Shown here: in pieces, positions 1-8,025 of the stretch
Layout of the letters: every line of letters starts with the position of its first letter
How positions within the stretch are numbered: the stretch's first letter is position 1
Assembly: GCF_002215215.1 (NCBI RefSeq)
Contig: NZ_CP018632.1
Coordinates: 3,034,501-3,098,500 of the forward strand
DNA from: Granulosicoccus antarcticus IMCC3135
GTDB taxonomy: Bacteria; Pseudomonadota; Gammaproteobacteria; Granulosicoccales; Granulosicoccaceae
DNA: 64,000 nt
Direction of reading: 5' to 3'
Notes under the pieces: model-generated
The model's database searches: none
Seen by the model: only the letters and a program-made list of their open reading frames with translations
Told to the model about the DNA's origin: nothing
Translations under genes and position numbers: made by a program

Positions 1-84
1 CTGTTGGGCTGGGTGGTGGGCGCGCCAGAGCCGCGAGCCAGGGTGGTGCTGCCGGTGCTCGGGGACGACTCTCTCGACGTCTGA
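1..84 (+). CDS. C-terminal tail of a gene cut by the window edge
   Basis: Frame 1 is open from the first base to a TGA at 82-84 and gives 27 residues ending in GDDSLDV. The codons are GC-rich. A strong terminator hairpin follows about 130 bases later, which fits the end of a plus-strand gene. Too little is present to assign a family. It could be a chance open frame. Confidence 0.3.
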   Translation: MLGWVVGAPEPRARVVLPVLGDDSLDV

Positions 85-212
85 GGCGGCATCTCAAGTG
101 CCCTTTGGGTGGTAAGGGGCTGGCTTCATACTAATGGGGGGCTCTGAGGCCTGTCTTACATGGTCCGAGCCCAGTAAGTGCATTGATAGGGGGCTTGCTT
201 TTCTCTGTGCAT

Positions 213-248
213 AAAAAAGGCGCCTGACCATGATGGGAGGCGCCTTTT
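213..248. terminator. Bidirectional rho-independent terminator
   Basis: A-tract, GGCGCC, a 14-base loop, GGCGCC and a T-tract form a perfect stem flanked by A on one side and T on the other, so it works on both strands. It sits past the 3' end of the minus-strand GH16 gene and downstream of the partial gene at the left edge. Confidence 0.85.
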
Positions 249-317
249 CTGAAAGTCAGCTTTTCTTCTCGATCAAGGATCGTGATTAATCAGATCCTTG
301 ATCGAACAAGGGATAGC

Positions 318-1667
318 TTACTGAGCCTTGTAGAAACGGACGTAGTCAATTTCGAGGGCAGGATTGTCGAATTCAACGAGATCGTTAGCATTCGGGAAGA
401 GCGCGTCAGAACTGCGTCCCAGGCCACCAGCGGTCGTTGGGAAGTTAGTCCAGTTTCCACCCATTGCCAGGTTGATTATGACGTATAGCTCTTCGTAGTT
501 GGCTTCGTTACTACTGACTTCACTAACCTGTACGCCGTCGATGTACCAGACGATGTTGCTTTCAGTCCACTTCACTGCATAGACGTGGAATTCTTCGCTG
601 AAGTCCGTACCGTCATAAACCTGACCACTTGGCTCAGGCTTCATGAAAGTTGCATCGCCAAAGTAGGAAGACGTTACGTTCTTGAAGTAGTGAAAGGAAT
701 TATAGATATACCAGGGAGCGTGGCCCAGGTTTTCCATGATGTCGATTTCAGTACGCTGTGTGCCTTCATTGGCCTCTTTGTCGTGAAGCAACCAGAAAGC
801 CGGGAAAGTACCTGTTGCACTGGGGATTTTGATGCTTGCTTCAAAGTAGCCATACTTCTGGCTGAACTTGTCATGTGTCGAGATGACGCCAGAGAGGAAG
901 GTTTGCTGTGATGAGATTTGCTCCAGTGAGCCGTAAGTGAGCTCATTGGTGTTTGTTTGCAGCGAGTTCTTGGCAGAGCGAATGGAGAGTGTGGAGCCAC
1001 TAAACTGGAAGGGATCGTATACCGGTGCGATTGTGTCCAGGTGCTCTTGATCTTCACTGAGGACGTTGACATAAAACTGGTCTTCGCCGTTGATGACGCG
1101 ATACTCAAAGCGCTCACCATTGAATTCACCATCCCAGCGCAACTGCGAGTTCCAGCGGTAAGGGTTGAGTGCTGTACCGTTGAATTCATCACTGAACACC
1201 AGCTCATAACCGCTGTGCTCATAGACTTCAGGATAATCGTAAGAGGCCGGATCGATCAGGCTCTCGACACTGGATGCACTCGCATCGCCTTGCACTGAGC
1301 TATCGATACTCTTGCTACCTATACCGGTAGTCACATCGACATTGGCTGTTGCGGATTGCACTGATGAGTTACCACTGGCATCGATTGCTTCAACGGTCAT
1401 CGAGTGTTCTCCAGCCCAGAGATCGCTGCTGGTAAAGCTCAGGTCACTGGTTTCCCCGACGTAGGCGCCATCGACTGTCACCTGGTAGCTGCTGGCACCG
1501 GAAACGGCACTCCAGGTCCATGTGATCACACCATCATTGGCATAAGATTGTGCTACTTCGCTGCCGCTGGTGTCCAGCGGAGCATCGATGGCGTAAGCCA
1601 TGGACGACAGGCACCCTGAAAGGGCAATTGCAAGGTAGGACTTTTTTACAAGGTTCTTACTAGTCAT
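318..1667 (-). CDS. Secreted GH16-family glycoside hydrolase (beta-glucanase type)
   Basis: Likely a secreted endo-glucanase of glycoside hydrolase family 16 (laminarinase, lichenase or agarase group) acting on algal or microbial polysaccharide. The chosen start gives MTSKNLVKK, a hydrophobic segment and a Sec-type signal ending near AYA. A fibronectin-like/Ig-like segment (about residues 25-110) and a Ser-rich linker follow. The GH16 domain runs from about residue 150 with FSDEFNG, the catalytic motif EIDIME (nucleophile and acid/base Glu in the ExDxxE pattern) and the C-terminal IDYVRFYK strand. An in-frame ATG lies 30 bases upstream at 1697. Neither start has a strong ribosome-binding site. 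The gene stands alone. Exact substrate cannot be told from sequence. Confidence 0.88.
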   Translation of the reverse strand: MTSKNLVKKSYLAIALSGCLSSMAYAIDAPLDTSGSEVAQSYANDGVITWTWSAVSGASSYQVTVDGAYVGETSDLSFTSSDLWAGEHSMTVEAIDASGNSSVQSATANVDVTTGIGSKSIDSSVQGDASASSVESLIDPASYDYPEVYEHSGYELVFSDEFNGTALNPYRWNSQLRWDGEFNGERFEYRVINGEDQFYVNVLSEDQEHLDTIAPVYDPFQFSGSTLSIRSAKNSLQTNTNELTYGSLEQISSQQTFLSGVISTHDKFSQKYGYFEASIKIPSATGTFPAFWLLHDKEANEGTQRTEIDIMENLGHAPWYIYNSFHYFKNVTSSYFGDATFMKPEPSGQVYDGTDFSEEFHVYAVKWTESNIVWYIDGVQVSEVSSNEANYEELYVIINLAMGGNWTNFPTTAGGLGRSSDALFPNANDLVEFDNPALEIDYVRFYKAQ

Positions 1668-1697
1668 CGTGGTTCGTCTAATGTGCTCATTCAGCAA

Positions 1698-2843
1698 TAT
1701 ATGTGGTCAGAGGAAGAGCCTACCTTGGCCCCCTGAACGCAGACATCACCTTTTGGTGTAGTTAGCAGAAACCGCTCGCGTAAGAAATTCTTTCGCGACG
1801 AGTGGCTTACAACGTTTGGAATAATATGTACGAGAAATACTTAACAATGATGCAATGCAAAAAAGCTATTGCAAACAACTGTTGCTGGCGTGGATTCTAC
1901 GGTAAAAATTCCTGAAAACCAGTCAATTCCATGAGCTGGTTTATGATGGTTTAGCCATGATAACTAGACGGAAAGGTAGAAAACGGCTTCAGAAAGTCAT
2001 TTTGATGAATAAAAATACATGTTATTTGTGCATATCAGGAAATTATTCGTAATTGTAAAAACGGCAGTGCATCAGGCTTTAAGATGAAAAATAAGCAATA
2101 TTTCGCATATTTTTAGTTCAAATAACCATGTTGCAGTGCAAAATTGAATAATCTTTTATTGATCAAAAATTGCGACATTGATCAAGAGTTCTGATTAGGA
2201 TTTGATGGCTGAATTTGTAACCAAATAAAATCGCAAAAGTGTCTCGAATTGAATGCAGCGCAGAATAATGTGACCTGGTGCAGAGTAATGCGAGCTTGCT
2301 GTGACGGTGTGAAGCAAGAAAGGAGCTGCGCAGGTGCAGGGTGAGGGCAGTGCGGGTGCAGAGTGGGTGCAGAGTGGGCGCAGCGCGGGCGCAGCAACGC
2401 AGCAACGCAGTTCATGCTTACGGGGCTGAAAAGCTCGATCAGGTTGTATGTATTCGGAAAACGGTCACTTCCAGACGATCACATACCATCCATCGCTAAT
2501 CAAGAGCACTGATTAGGAGCACCGAGTTGACGGAAGCGCTCCCACAGATGTCTGGCTATTCCGGCGTGATGTCGGCTCTTTAATCGATCATCAGAAGGAA
2601 GGTCTCAAGAGCGTCTTCACGCACTTCACCGATGAGGTGATCTGCAGTTTGATTGCAACACATGCCTGCTGAGAAGCCTTTGCGTCCGGGTATTTCTATT
2701 GAGCGCGTGTGAGACTGCTATTGCGCGTGCTCCGCGTTGGTGACGTACGGTTTTGTCTCTTTCCGATGCGTGCTAACTATGGATGTTCCAAAATGACCGA
2801 ATTACTATGCTTCGGTCAGATTGGAAGATATTAATGAGTCAAA
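1698..2843. other. Long noncoding interval
   Basis: I see no convincing gene in about 1.1 kb. The first half, upstream of the GH16 gene, is A+T-rich and presumably holds its promoter. The middle has the GC-rich tandem repeat described separately. The right part has a small inverted repeat, TAATCA-7-TGATTA, near 2496-2515. A 27-codon minus-strand frame at 2580-2663 (MCCNQTADHLIGE) is too short to support. Confidence 0.5.
2331..2410. repeat. Degenerate GC-rich tandem repeat, about 11-bp unit
   Basis: Seven or so imperfect units of the form GTGCAGAGTGG / GCGCAGCGCGG / GCAGCAAC run head to tail. The block contrasts sharply with its A+T-rich surroundings. Minus-strand open frames across it translate to low-complexity Cys/Pro/His text and are by-products of the repeat. 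Confidence 0.6.
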
Positions 2844-3368
2844 TTATCCTGCGTAAGTACCACGAGCGGGGTAGTCATTTGCCAAGGCATAATCGACTTT
2901 TGTAAGCAGGTTTTTCAGATCTGGCCGTGCCCATGGCATGTTCGAGATATCGGCAAGGTATAGCTTTCCGTCTGGGCGAATCCAGAACAGGCCTGGTTCT
3001 GTAAATATATCGGCCTCTACATCTTTGAATGCCTTTGAAATCCACAGACCCCAGTTCTTGGCGTCATCAACAGAAACACTATGCGCGAGGCGAAGACTAC
3101 CGAGTTCCCATTCTGCAGCAGCCTTTTCAGCCAACTCGGGACCATTCATGGAAGCAGCAACGACACTGAAGCCTGCTTCCTCATAGCCGCTCAACAATGC
3201 TGCTAGTCCTTGAAGGTAGTTCTTGCACACGGGGCAATGATAGCCACGGTAAAACAACACCATGGTGAAGTTTTTGGGTGTTTCTGCGGAAAGGTCAAAT
3301 GTTCCACCACCTACCAACGGTAGTTTTAAACCTGGTACCGCTGTGTCTGGTGTTAATTTTTCGCTCAT
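2844..3368 (-). CDS. Peroxiredoxin-like protein (AhpC/TSA superfamily)
   Basis: A thioredoxin-fold protein of the peroxiredoxin-like/redoxin group, expected to reduce peroxides or act as a thiol oxidoreductase in the cytoplasm. The sequence has VLFYRGYHCPVCKNYL at about residues 38-53, a CxxC-like peroxidatic region, and the later FTEPGLFWIRPDGK strand typical of AhpC/TSA folds. The ATG at 3368 has AAGGA about 8 bases upstream; a TTG 15 bases further upstream would bury that site in the coding region and is rejected. It is divergent from the glutathione S-transferase gene, with about 275 bases between them. The shared theme is thiol/oxidative stress. Confidence 0.85.
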   Translation of the reverse strand: MSEKLTPDTAVPGLKLPLVGGGTFDLSAETPKNFTMVLFYRGYHCPVCKNYLQGLAALLSGYEEAGFSVVAASMNGPELAEKAAAEWELGSLRLAHSVSVDDAKNWGLWISKAFKDVEADIFTEPGLFWIRPDGKLYLADISNMPWARPDLKNLLTKVDYALANDYPARGTYAG

Positions 3369-3643
3369 TGCATTTCCTTTCAAGTGATTAACAGATCGTT
3401 ACTCTGTTATGGAATGGTAAATCTCGCGATTCACTAGGAAGTGTATAGCAGGGCACATGCAGCGGTATATTATAAAAATTGATATTGCCAATCAAATATT
3501 CTTTTAGAGAGTTTGAAATTAGCGCATCATGAGAAAATTATAACAAGGGTTTTTCAGGTCAATTATTTAGTACTTTATAATATGGCGAATGATAATATAT
3601 AAAACTATTTGGTTGTGATAGCTACTTGAGTTAAAGAGTCATA

Positions 3644-4291
3644 ATGATAAAATTATTCGGGCGAAGTACGTCTATTAATGTGCAAAAGGTCATGTGGGTT
3701 CTTGCAGAGCTCAATCTGAAATATGACCGGTTCGATGTAGGTGGGGCTTTTGGTGGGTTGAATGATGCTGAGTATATCGCTCTCAATCCACATCAAAAAG
3801 TTCCAACCCTTGTCGATGACACCGTCGTTCTTTGGGAGTCAAATGCAATTTTGCGTTATCTCGCAGATGCTTATGGGCGGGATGTCATCTTTGGGACAAC
3901 CCCGGCAGCACGTGGTACATCGGATATGTGGATGGAGTGGTATCAAAACTCCGTCTATCCGAATTTTCAAGCAATTTTTCACCAAAAGGTGAGGCTGCGG
4001 AGCACCGAACGTAGTTCTGACGTTCTCGCGCGGGCGCAGGATGTCGTTTTCAAGCAATTTTCTCTATTCGATTCGAAGCTTGAATCAACAGAATTTATAA
4101 ACGGGGATCATCTTACCTTGGGCGATGTGCCAATGGCGGCATGCCTGTATCGTTATTTTACGATGGATATAGAGCGGCCAGATTACCCGCAAATCGCACG
4201 GTATTATGAAAGTCTAACGCAGCGTTCTACCTTTAGCGAGAATGTGATGATCAATTATGACAGTCTGCGCACGCCAGAACTAACGGATTGA
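3644..4291 (+). CDS. Glutathione S-transferase family protein
   Basis: A cytosolic GST-fold protein expected to conjugate glutathione or act as a thiol-dependent reductase. The N-terminal thioredoxin-like domain starts IKLFGRSTSINVQKVMW, with the conserved cis-proline region HQKVPTLVDD near residue 50 and WESNAILRYLA, the glutathione-binding ES motif, near residue 66. The helical C-terminal domain contains the conserved LTLGDVPMAACLYR. Length of 215 residues is normal. It is followed within 50 bases by a 141-nt hairpin-forming repeat that separates it from the convergent hydrolase gene. Confidence 0.9.
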   Translation: MIKLFGRSTSINVQKVMWVLAELNLKYDRFDVGGAFGGLNDAEYIALNPHQKVPTLVDDTVVLWESNAILRYLADAYGRDVIFGTTPAARGTSDMWMEWYQNSVYPNFQAIFHQKVRLRSTERSSDVLARAQDVVFKQFSLFDSKLESTEFINGDHLTLGDVPMAACLYRYFTMDIERPDYPQIARYYESLTQRSTFSENVMINYDSLRTPELTD

Positions 4292-4333
4292 TTGTCAGCT
4301 GACAAATCCAGTCAAATTGAGCATGACAGCAGA

Positions 4334-4474
4334 CTCCCGAAGGGCGAGTTTGTCAGCCGCGCTGCCTGCGTTGTTCCCCCTCGCAGTACTCCAGTGCGCC
4401 TTCGTGTGAACGCCTTGCCATCACGGCTGACAAACTCGCTGAGTATTACCTTATTTCCCGATCGACCCACTAGA
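4334..4474 (+). repeat. 141-nt palindromic repeat element, copy 1
   Basis: Two perfect 16-base arms, GCGAGTTTGTCAGCCG at 4344-4359 and its reverse complement at 4424-4439, flank a GC-rich centre. The outer parts are CTCCCGAAGGG on the left and TTATTTCCC...GACCCACTAGA on the right. A second copy of identical length and mostly identical sequence lies inverted at 43816-43956. Both sit in the gap between convergent genes. Short open frames read through it, but they are produced by the repeat and do not represent a gene. Confidence 0.85.
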
Positions 4475-4481
4475 TCTGTAT

Positions 4482-5258
4482 TTAACTTAGTCCGAGAAAA
4501 TCGCTAATTGCAGATTCCAGGCCGCTTGTATTGTTCACAGCGACAATATGGCCACATTCTGGAACAAGCGCGAACTTTCCGTCCAGTGTGGCATCTGCCA
4601 TCTCTTGCATTGTCTGTGGGGCTGCACCTTTGTCTTCTGAACCAGCTACAAAAAGTACGGGTACTTTCATCGTGCCAAGATCCTTGAGATAATCGAGTCC
4701 TTTCAATGCCGCTGCGCAACCTCTGAATCCTTCCGGGTTGGTCAACAGGAAGTCGTTTCTGAGTTGCTCAACTGAGTCAGGTTGTGCTTCTCTGAAGGCG
4801 GGTGTTAACCAATTTGCAAGCGAGCCTTCCCAGAGTGCAGAAATGTCGTTTTTATCCAGTACTGCAATTCTGTCATCCCAGCTTTGTTTGAAGGGTGCTG
4901 GTGAGTCTGCACGGGCAGCAGTACAAACGATACGTTCAATGCGCTCTGGACGGCTCAGTCCCATGCCTAATGCAGTCATGCTGCCCAGAGAGCAACCCAT
5001 GATGCTTGCAGTTTCTAATCCGTGCTGATCCATGACCGCAAATGCATCATTGACCAGATCGTCGAAAGAGTAGGGGGCTGCAGGTGCCGGGCTCTTTCCA
5101 TGTCCGCGTGTGTCATATCTGACAACTTTGAAGTGCTTCTCCAGAGCGGGCAGCAATGGGTTCCACATATTGACTGTCGTGGAAAGACTGTTGCTAAGCA
5201 GCAGTCCTGGACCATCAGACAAGCCGGAGACCTGTGAGTGAAGATTGATAGTGGTCAT
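4482..5258 (-). CDS. Alpha/beta hydrolase, enol-lactonase-like
   Basis: A cytoplasmic alpha/beta-hydrolase resembling 3-oxoadipate enol-lactonases (PcaD group). It shows VRYDTRGHGKS near residue 50, the nucleophile elbow MGCSLGSMTA (GxSxG, Ser near residue 88), an acidic residue in VLFVAGSEDKG and the catalytic His in VPECGHIV near the C-terminus, so the triad is complete. The ATG at 5258 overlaps the stop of a small upstream frame as ATGA. An in-frame ATG lies at 5264. It belongs to the catabolic locus with the TRAP transporter and DUF849 enzyme and probably hydrolyses an ester or lactone intermediate. The true substrate is unknown. Confidence 0.85.
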   Translation of the reverse strand: MTTINLHSQVSGLSDGPGLLLSNSLSTTVNMWNPLLPALEKHFKVVRYDTRGHGKSPAPAAPYSFDDLVNDAFAVMDQHGLETASIMGCSLGSMTALGMGLSRPERIERIVCTAARADSPAPFKQSWDDRIAVLDKNDISALWEGSLANWLTPAFREAQPDSVEQLRNDFLLTNPEGFRGCAAALKGLDYLKDLGTMKVPVLFVAGSEDKGAAPQTMQEMADATLDGKFALVPECGHIVAVNNTSGLESAISDFLGLS

Positions 5259-5410
5259 GAGCATTCCATCAGGTGTTTGACCCACTGTTTGCAGGTCGTA
5301 AGTGTAGGCATGAGCTTTTCAGCCATGAGCCTTATTGAATTGATTGCGTGTTCTCGGTCTTTCCGGAGATGATCAGCAAACGCAATTGCTTTGATCAAAC
5401 CGATTTTCAT
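5255..5410 (-). CDS. Possible small coupled ORF upstream of the hydrolase
   Basis: A 51-codon frame beginning MKIGLIKAIAFADHLRK ends in the ATGA overlap with the hydrolase start, the usual sign of translational coupling. An AGG-rich stretch precedes the ATG. The protein looks helical and charged and matches no family I recognise. It begins just after the dctP terminator, so it may be a leader peptide for the hydrolase gene or a chance frame. Confidence 0.3.
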   Translation of the reverse strand: MKIGLIKAIAFADHLRKDREHAINSIRLMAEKLMPTLTTCKQWVKHLMECS

Positions 5411-5437
5411 TCGCCTGCCTGAGACCAGGCTGGAATG

Positions 5438-5473
5438 AAAACCGCTACCCTGTTGAGTCAAGGGCAGCGGTTA
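5438..5473 (-). terminator. Terminator downstream of dctP
   Basis: On the minus strand AACCGCTGCCCTT pairs with the later AGGGTAGCGGTTTT, giving about 11 base pairs with one mismatch, followed by TTTTCATT. It lies just past the dctP-like stop and should uncouple the hydrolase from the transporter gene. Confidence 0.7.
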
Positions 5474-5523
5474 GGGGGAGGGGAGGAAAATGAACGAATA
5501 TTGTTGGTTATCGGAATTATAGA

Positions 5524-6597
5524 TTATTCAAGATCATATTCAACTGGCCACTGGTGGCCTACAGTCTTGGCAGCCTCCAGATAGGATTTCATGACTTTTT
5601 GTCCCGGTAAACCACGTGATTCTGCATCAGCGACTTGCCTTTTAGGGAAATCCACAAGACTCTCAGCCCACTCCACACGGACCTCTTCGGGCAGGGTTTT
5701 TATGATGGCCCCGTTTTCTTTCAATTTGGTCAAGCCGATATTCTGGACGTCGTCCATTATTGCACCGTTTTGAGCTTCCCATTCAGCGCCAACTTCGACG
5801 ATGATATTGCGAACATCTTCAGGCAAGGACTCCATCTTGGCTTTATTGGCGGTGAGCGCAATCACTGGCATCGCACCAAAGCCGATCAAGGTGTAATAAG
5901 GCGCAGGCTCATAGAGTTTGAAGCCATTGTAGGCAGATGGCGTCATCAGCCAGCCAGTGTAAACGCCGGTTTTCAGCGCTAGATAACCTTCTGGTAGCGT
6001 TGATTGAACAGGGATCGCTTCAACATATTCAAGCCAAGGCAAGTTTGGTCCGGCACCACCGATTTTGATACCTTTGAGGTCGGCCGTGGTGTCCCATTCT
6101 TCTTTGGTTCCAAGGTGGTAGTTGTCCCAGGTTCCAAGTCCCAGGAATACCTGGTTGTATTCATCTTCCATGACTTGTTCAAGCCATGGGTTCTCATCGT
6201 AAACCTGGCGAGCTGCGGCAATAGCATCAGACGACTTTTGTGGGCCAAATGCCAGATAGTAGGGGAAATTGTGAAGGAACAGCTTTGAAGTCTCGAAGCA
6301 AACGCAATACCCACCGAAATCAAGGATGCCTTGTTGTACTGATTCCAGTGTGTCTGCAACACTGGCAATAGAACCGCCATAGGCTTCAATGAACTTGACC
6401 TTGTGTTCTGTTTGTTCTGCAACTCGTTTTTCAACTTCAACGGCAAAGAAGTCGGACATGGTAGTCACATAAGGGGCAGGCCCTTTTGGGTGTCCCGAGC
6501 CGATTCGGAATGTGAAACTGTCGGAAAATGCCGGGGAGGCCATTAGAGTTGAGCCTGTCAGGACAGCACCGGCTAATATCGTGTTTATTATTTTCAT
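5524..6597 (-). CDS. dctP: TRAP transporter substrate-binding protein (DctP family)
   Basis: Periplasmic solute-binding protein of a TRAP transporter, which captures a carboxylate-type substrate and hands it to the DctQM membrane pair. A Sec signal occupies about residues 1-25 (MKIINTILAGAVLTGS...FSDS). The mature part shows the DctP fold with SGHPKGPAPYVTT, DLKGIKIGGAGPNLPWLEYV and the GVYTGWLMTP region. The start has a strong AAGGAGG site 7 bases upstream. A terminator follows. The matching permease genes are not adjacent: dctQM lie about 2.3 kb upstream on the same strand, beyond the DUF849 gene and an opposing LysR gene. Substrate is inferred only from neighbours. Confidence 0.92.
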   Translation of the reverse strand: MKIINTILAGAVLTGSTLMASPAFSDSFTFRIGSGHPKGPAPYVTTMSDFFAVEVEKRVAEQTEHKVKFIEAYGGSIASVADTLESVQQGILDFGGYCVCFETSKLFLHNFPYYLAFGPQKSSDAIAAARQVYDENPWLEQVMEDEYNQVFLGLGTWDNYHLGTKEEWDTTADLKGIKIGGAGPNLPWLEYVEAIPVQSTLPEGYLALKTGVYTGWLMTPSAYNGFKLYEPAPYYTLIGFGAMPVIALTANKAKMESLPEDVRNIIVEVGAEWEAQNGAIMDDVQNIGLTKLKENGAIIKTLPEEVRVEWAESLVDFPKRQVADAESRGLPGQKVMKSYLEAAKTVGHQWPVEYDLE

Positions 6598-6858
6598 TAT
6601 TCCTCCTTAGTGAATTAAGGACCCTTTTACTGTTGTACTACACAGTAGTAAAGGCTACTGATAATTCCTTATACAAATATTGTTAAGACATGTCTATGCA
6701 CTTGATGGCGAATATTTTATATAAAATATAAATAATTTTAAGTGCAGTCGTACCTGGTTTACATGTTTGGAAGTGTTTAACTCCATAAGCGCGTGGTGGA
6801 CGGCTCATTGGGGTGGATATTCACAATCAAACGTTTAAAAGAGCTAGTGGTTGGGCCG

Positions 6859-7635
6859 CTAGAGACGTGATGATAGCTCCGCGACTCGTTCTGCATTGTC
6901 TTTTGCCAATGATCCATCGGCATTCCAGAGAGAATTTTCAAAGCCTATTCGCGCCTTGCCGCCTAGCCTGATTGCCTCAACGAGACAGTCGGTTTCCTCT
7001 TTGCCAAAGGCGCAAAGCATCCAGTCAAAGTTGAGCTCCTTCGGCGCGGCTTTCAACATGTCTGTATAGACTGAAACCAGGCTTGGTTTACTGATCTCGC
7101 TCCCATCGTAGTTACCCAGTACAAATAGCAGAATATGATGGTTACCAGGAACGTCGCCCTTGCCGACAGCGGTCAAAAAATCTTGCAGCTCTTGCGGAGA
7201 GTAAAGGATGTGTTGAATCTGGACATTGTTGTCGCTTGCCCATGCGTAAAATGTAGTCGCGTTTGACCAGTCTTCCGGCTTGCGTACCATCTCTCGTACA
7301 GCCACCGAAACATAGCGCGGTTTTAATGCACGCATCATGTCTTGCTGTTGTGTCGTCTCATACAAACCAGCGGATTCAGAGGTAACTTGCAGGTACATTT
7401 CTGGAACGGCTTGGTCGAGTCTCTCGAGCAACGCTCGATAATGCTCAGCATCTATGATATGTGTGCCCTCTGCATCACGGATGTGGAGGTGGGCGCCTTC
7501 TGCACCAGCTGCCTGGGATGCAACGACGGTGTCAACCAGGGCATCGTCAGTCAGGGGGATACTTGGATGGCTTTTCTGATTGCGCCTTGCACCGTTGGGT
7601 GCAACCATGATTTTAGGTAAAGGGGTCGGGTTCAT
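6859..7635 (-). CDS. Beta-keto acid cleavage enzyme (BKACE, DUF849)
   Basis: BKACE enzymes condense a beta-keto acid with acetyl-CoA and release acetoacetate and a new acyl-CoA, using a divalent metal. The N-terminus KIMVAPNGARR, the metal-binding HLHIRD motif near residue 50 and the C-terminal GGKARIGFENSLW region are characteristic of the family. At 258 residues it is slightly shorter than many relatives. The ATG at 7635 is preferred to a TTG one codon upstream. It lies 261 bases upstream of dctP on the same strand, so a TRAP-imported keto acid or its derivative is a plausible substrate. That is inference from context. Confidence 0.88.
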   Translation of the reverse strand: MNPTPLPKIMVAPNGARRNQKSHPSIPLTDDALVDTVVASQAAGAEGAHLHIRDAEGTHIIDAEHYRALLERLDQAVPEMYLQVTSESAGLYETTQQQDMMRALKPRYVSVAVREMVRKPEDWSNATTFYAWASDNNVQIQHILYSPQELQDFLTAVGKGDVPGNHHILLFVLGNYDGSEISKPSLVSVYTDMLKAAPKELNFDWMLCAFGKEETDCLVEAIRLGGKARIGFENSLWNADGSLAKDNAERVAELSSRL

Positions 7636-7638
7636 CAA

Positions 7639-7995
7639 AGTCTACTCGGCTCACAATAAGTGTTAGTCATGCAGTTAGACAACGGGTTTTGCTGGTGAGG
7701 CTTGTGCGTGGTAACGCTAAGGGTGCGCTTTCACAACGCCAGTCAACATCCTTTGATTGCGTCGTCAGAAGGTGGTAAAAAGTCGAGGGTTGCTTGTGTC
7801 GTCAGATTCATCACGAAAGTCCTATGGGCGCGGTAAGTAGAGGTAAAAGGCAGCCATGGCAACTAAATTCGAATCCGACTGTTGTTGTGTTTTGTAGTAT
7901 TTCAACTTTGCTGCTGTAAGACAACTTATATTATTCTATGCCTTCCAGTAGAAATCATGATAGCTTGGCCGTAGCTTCTCACCCAGGTAGGGCCC
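7639..7995. promoter_or_regulatory. Divergent control region between DUF849 gene and LysR gene
   Basis: About 360 bases separate the DUF849 start (minus) from the LysR coding region (plus). The arrangement is the classic one for a LysR regulator controlling a divergent target. The right half is A+T-rich. I could not pin a single T-N11-A operator, so exact sites are not assigned. Confidence 0.45.
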
Positions 7996-8025
7996 GTTAT
8001 CAAAATTCAGCAACTGAAGTTCTTT

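Noticed and set aside
2163-2415. Two overlapping Cys/His/Pro-rich frames
   Set aside because: Produced by the GC-rich tandem repeat; low complexity and no ribosome-binding site.
2580-2663. 27-codon minus-strand frame MCCNQTADHLIGE
   Set aside because: Too short, weak AGCAGG before the ATG, no neighbour to support it.
4292-4507. Frame of 71 codons after the GST gene, with a similar one on the minus strand at 43744-44052
   Set aside because: Both are translations of the 141-nt palindromic repeat. Their similarity comes from the repeat, not from a protein.
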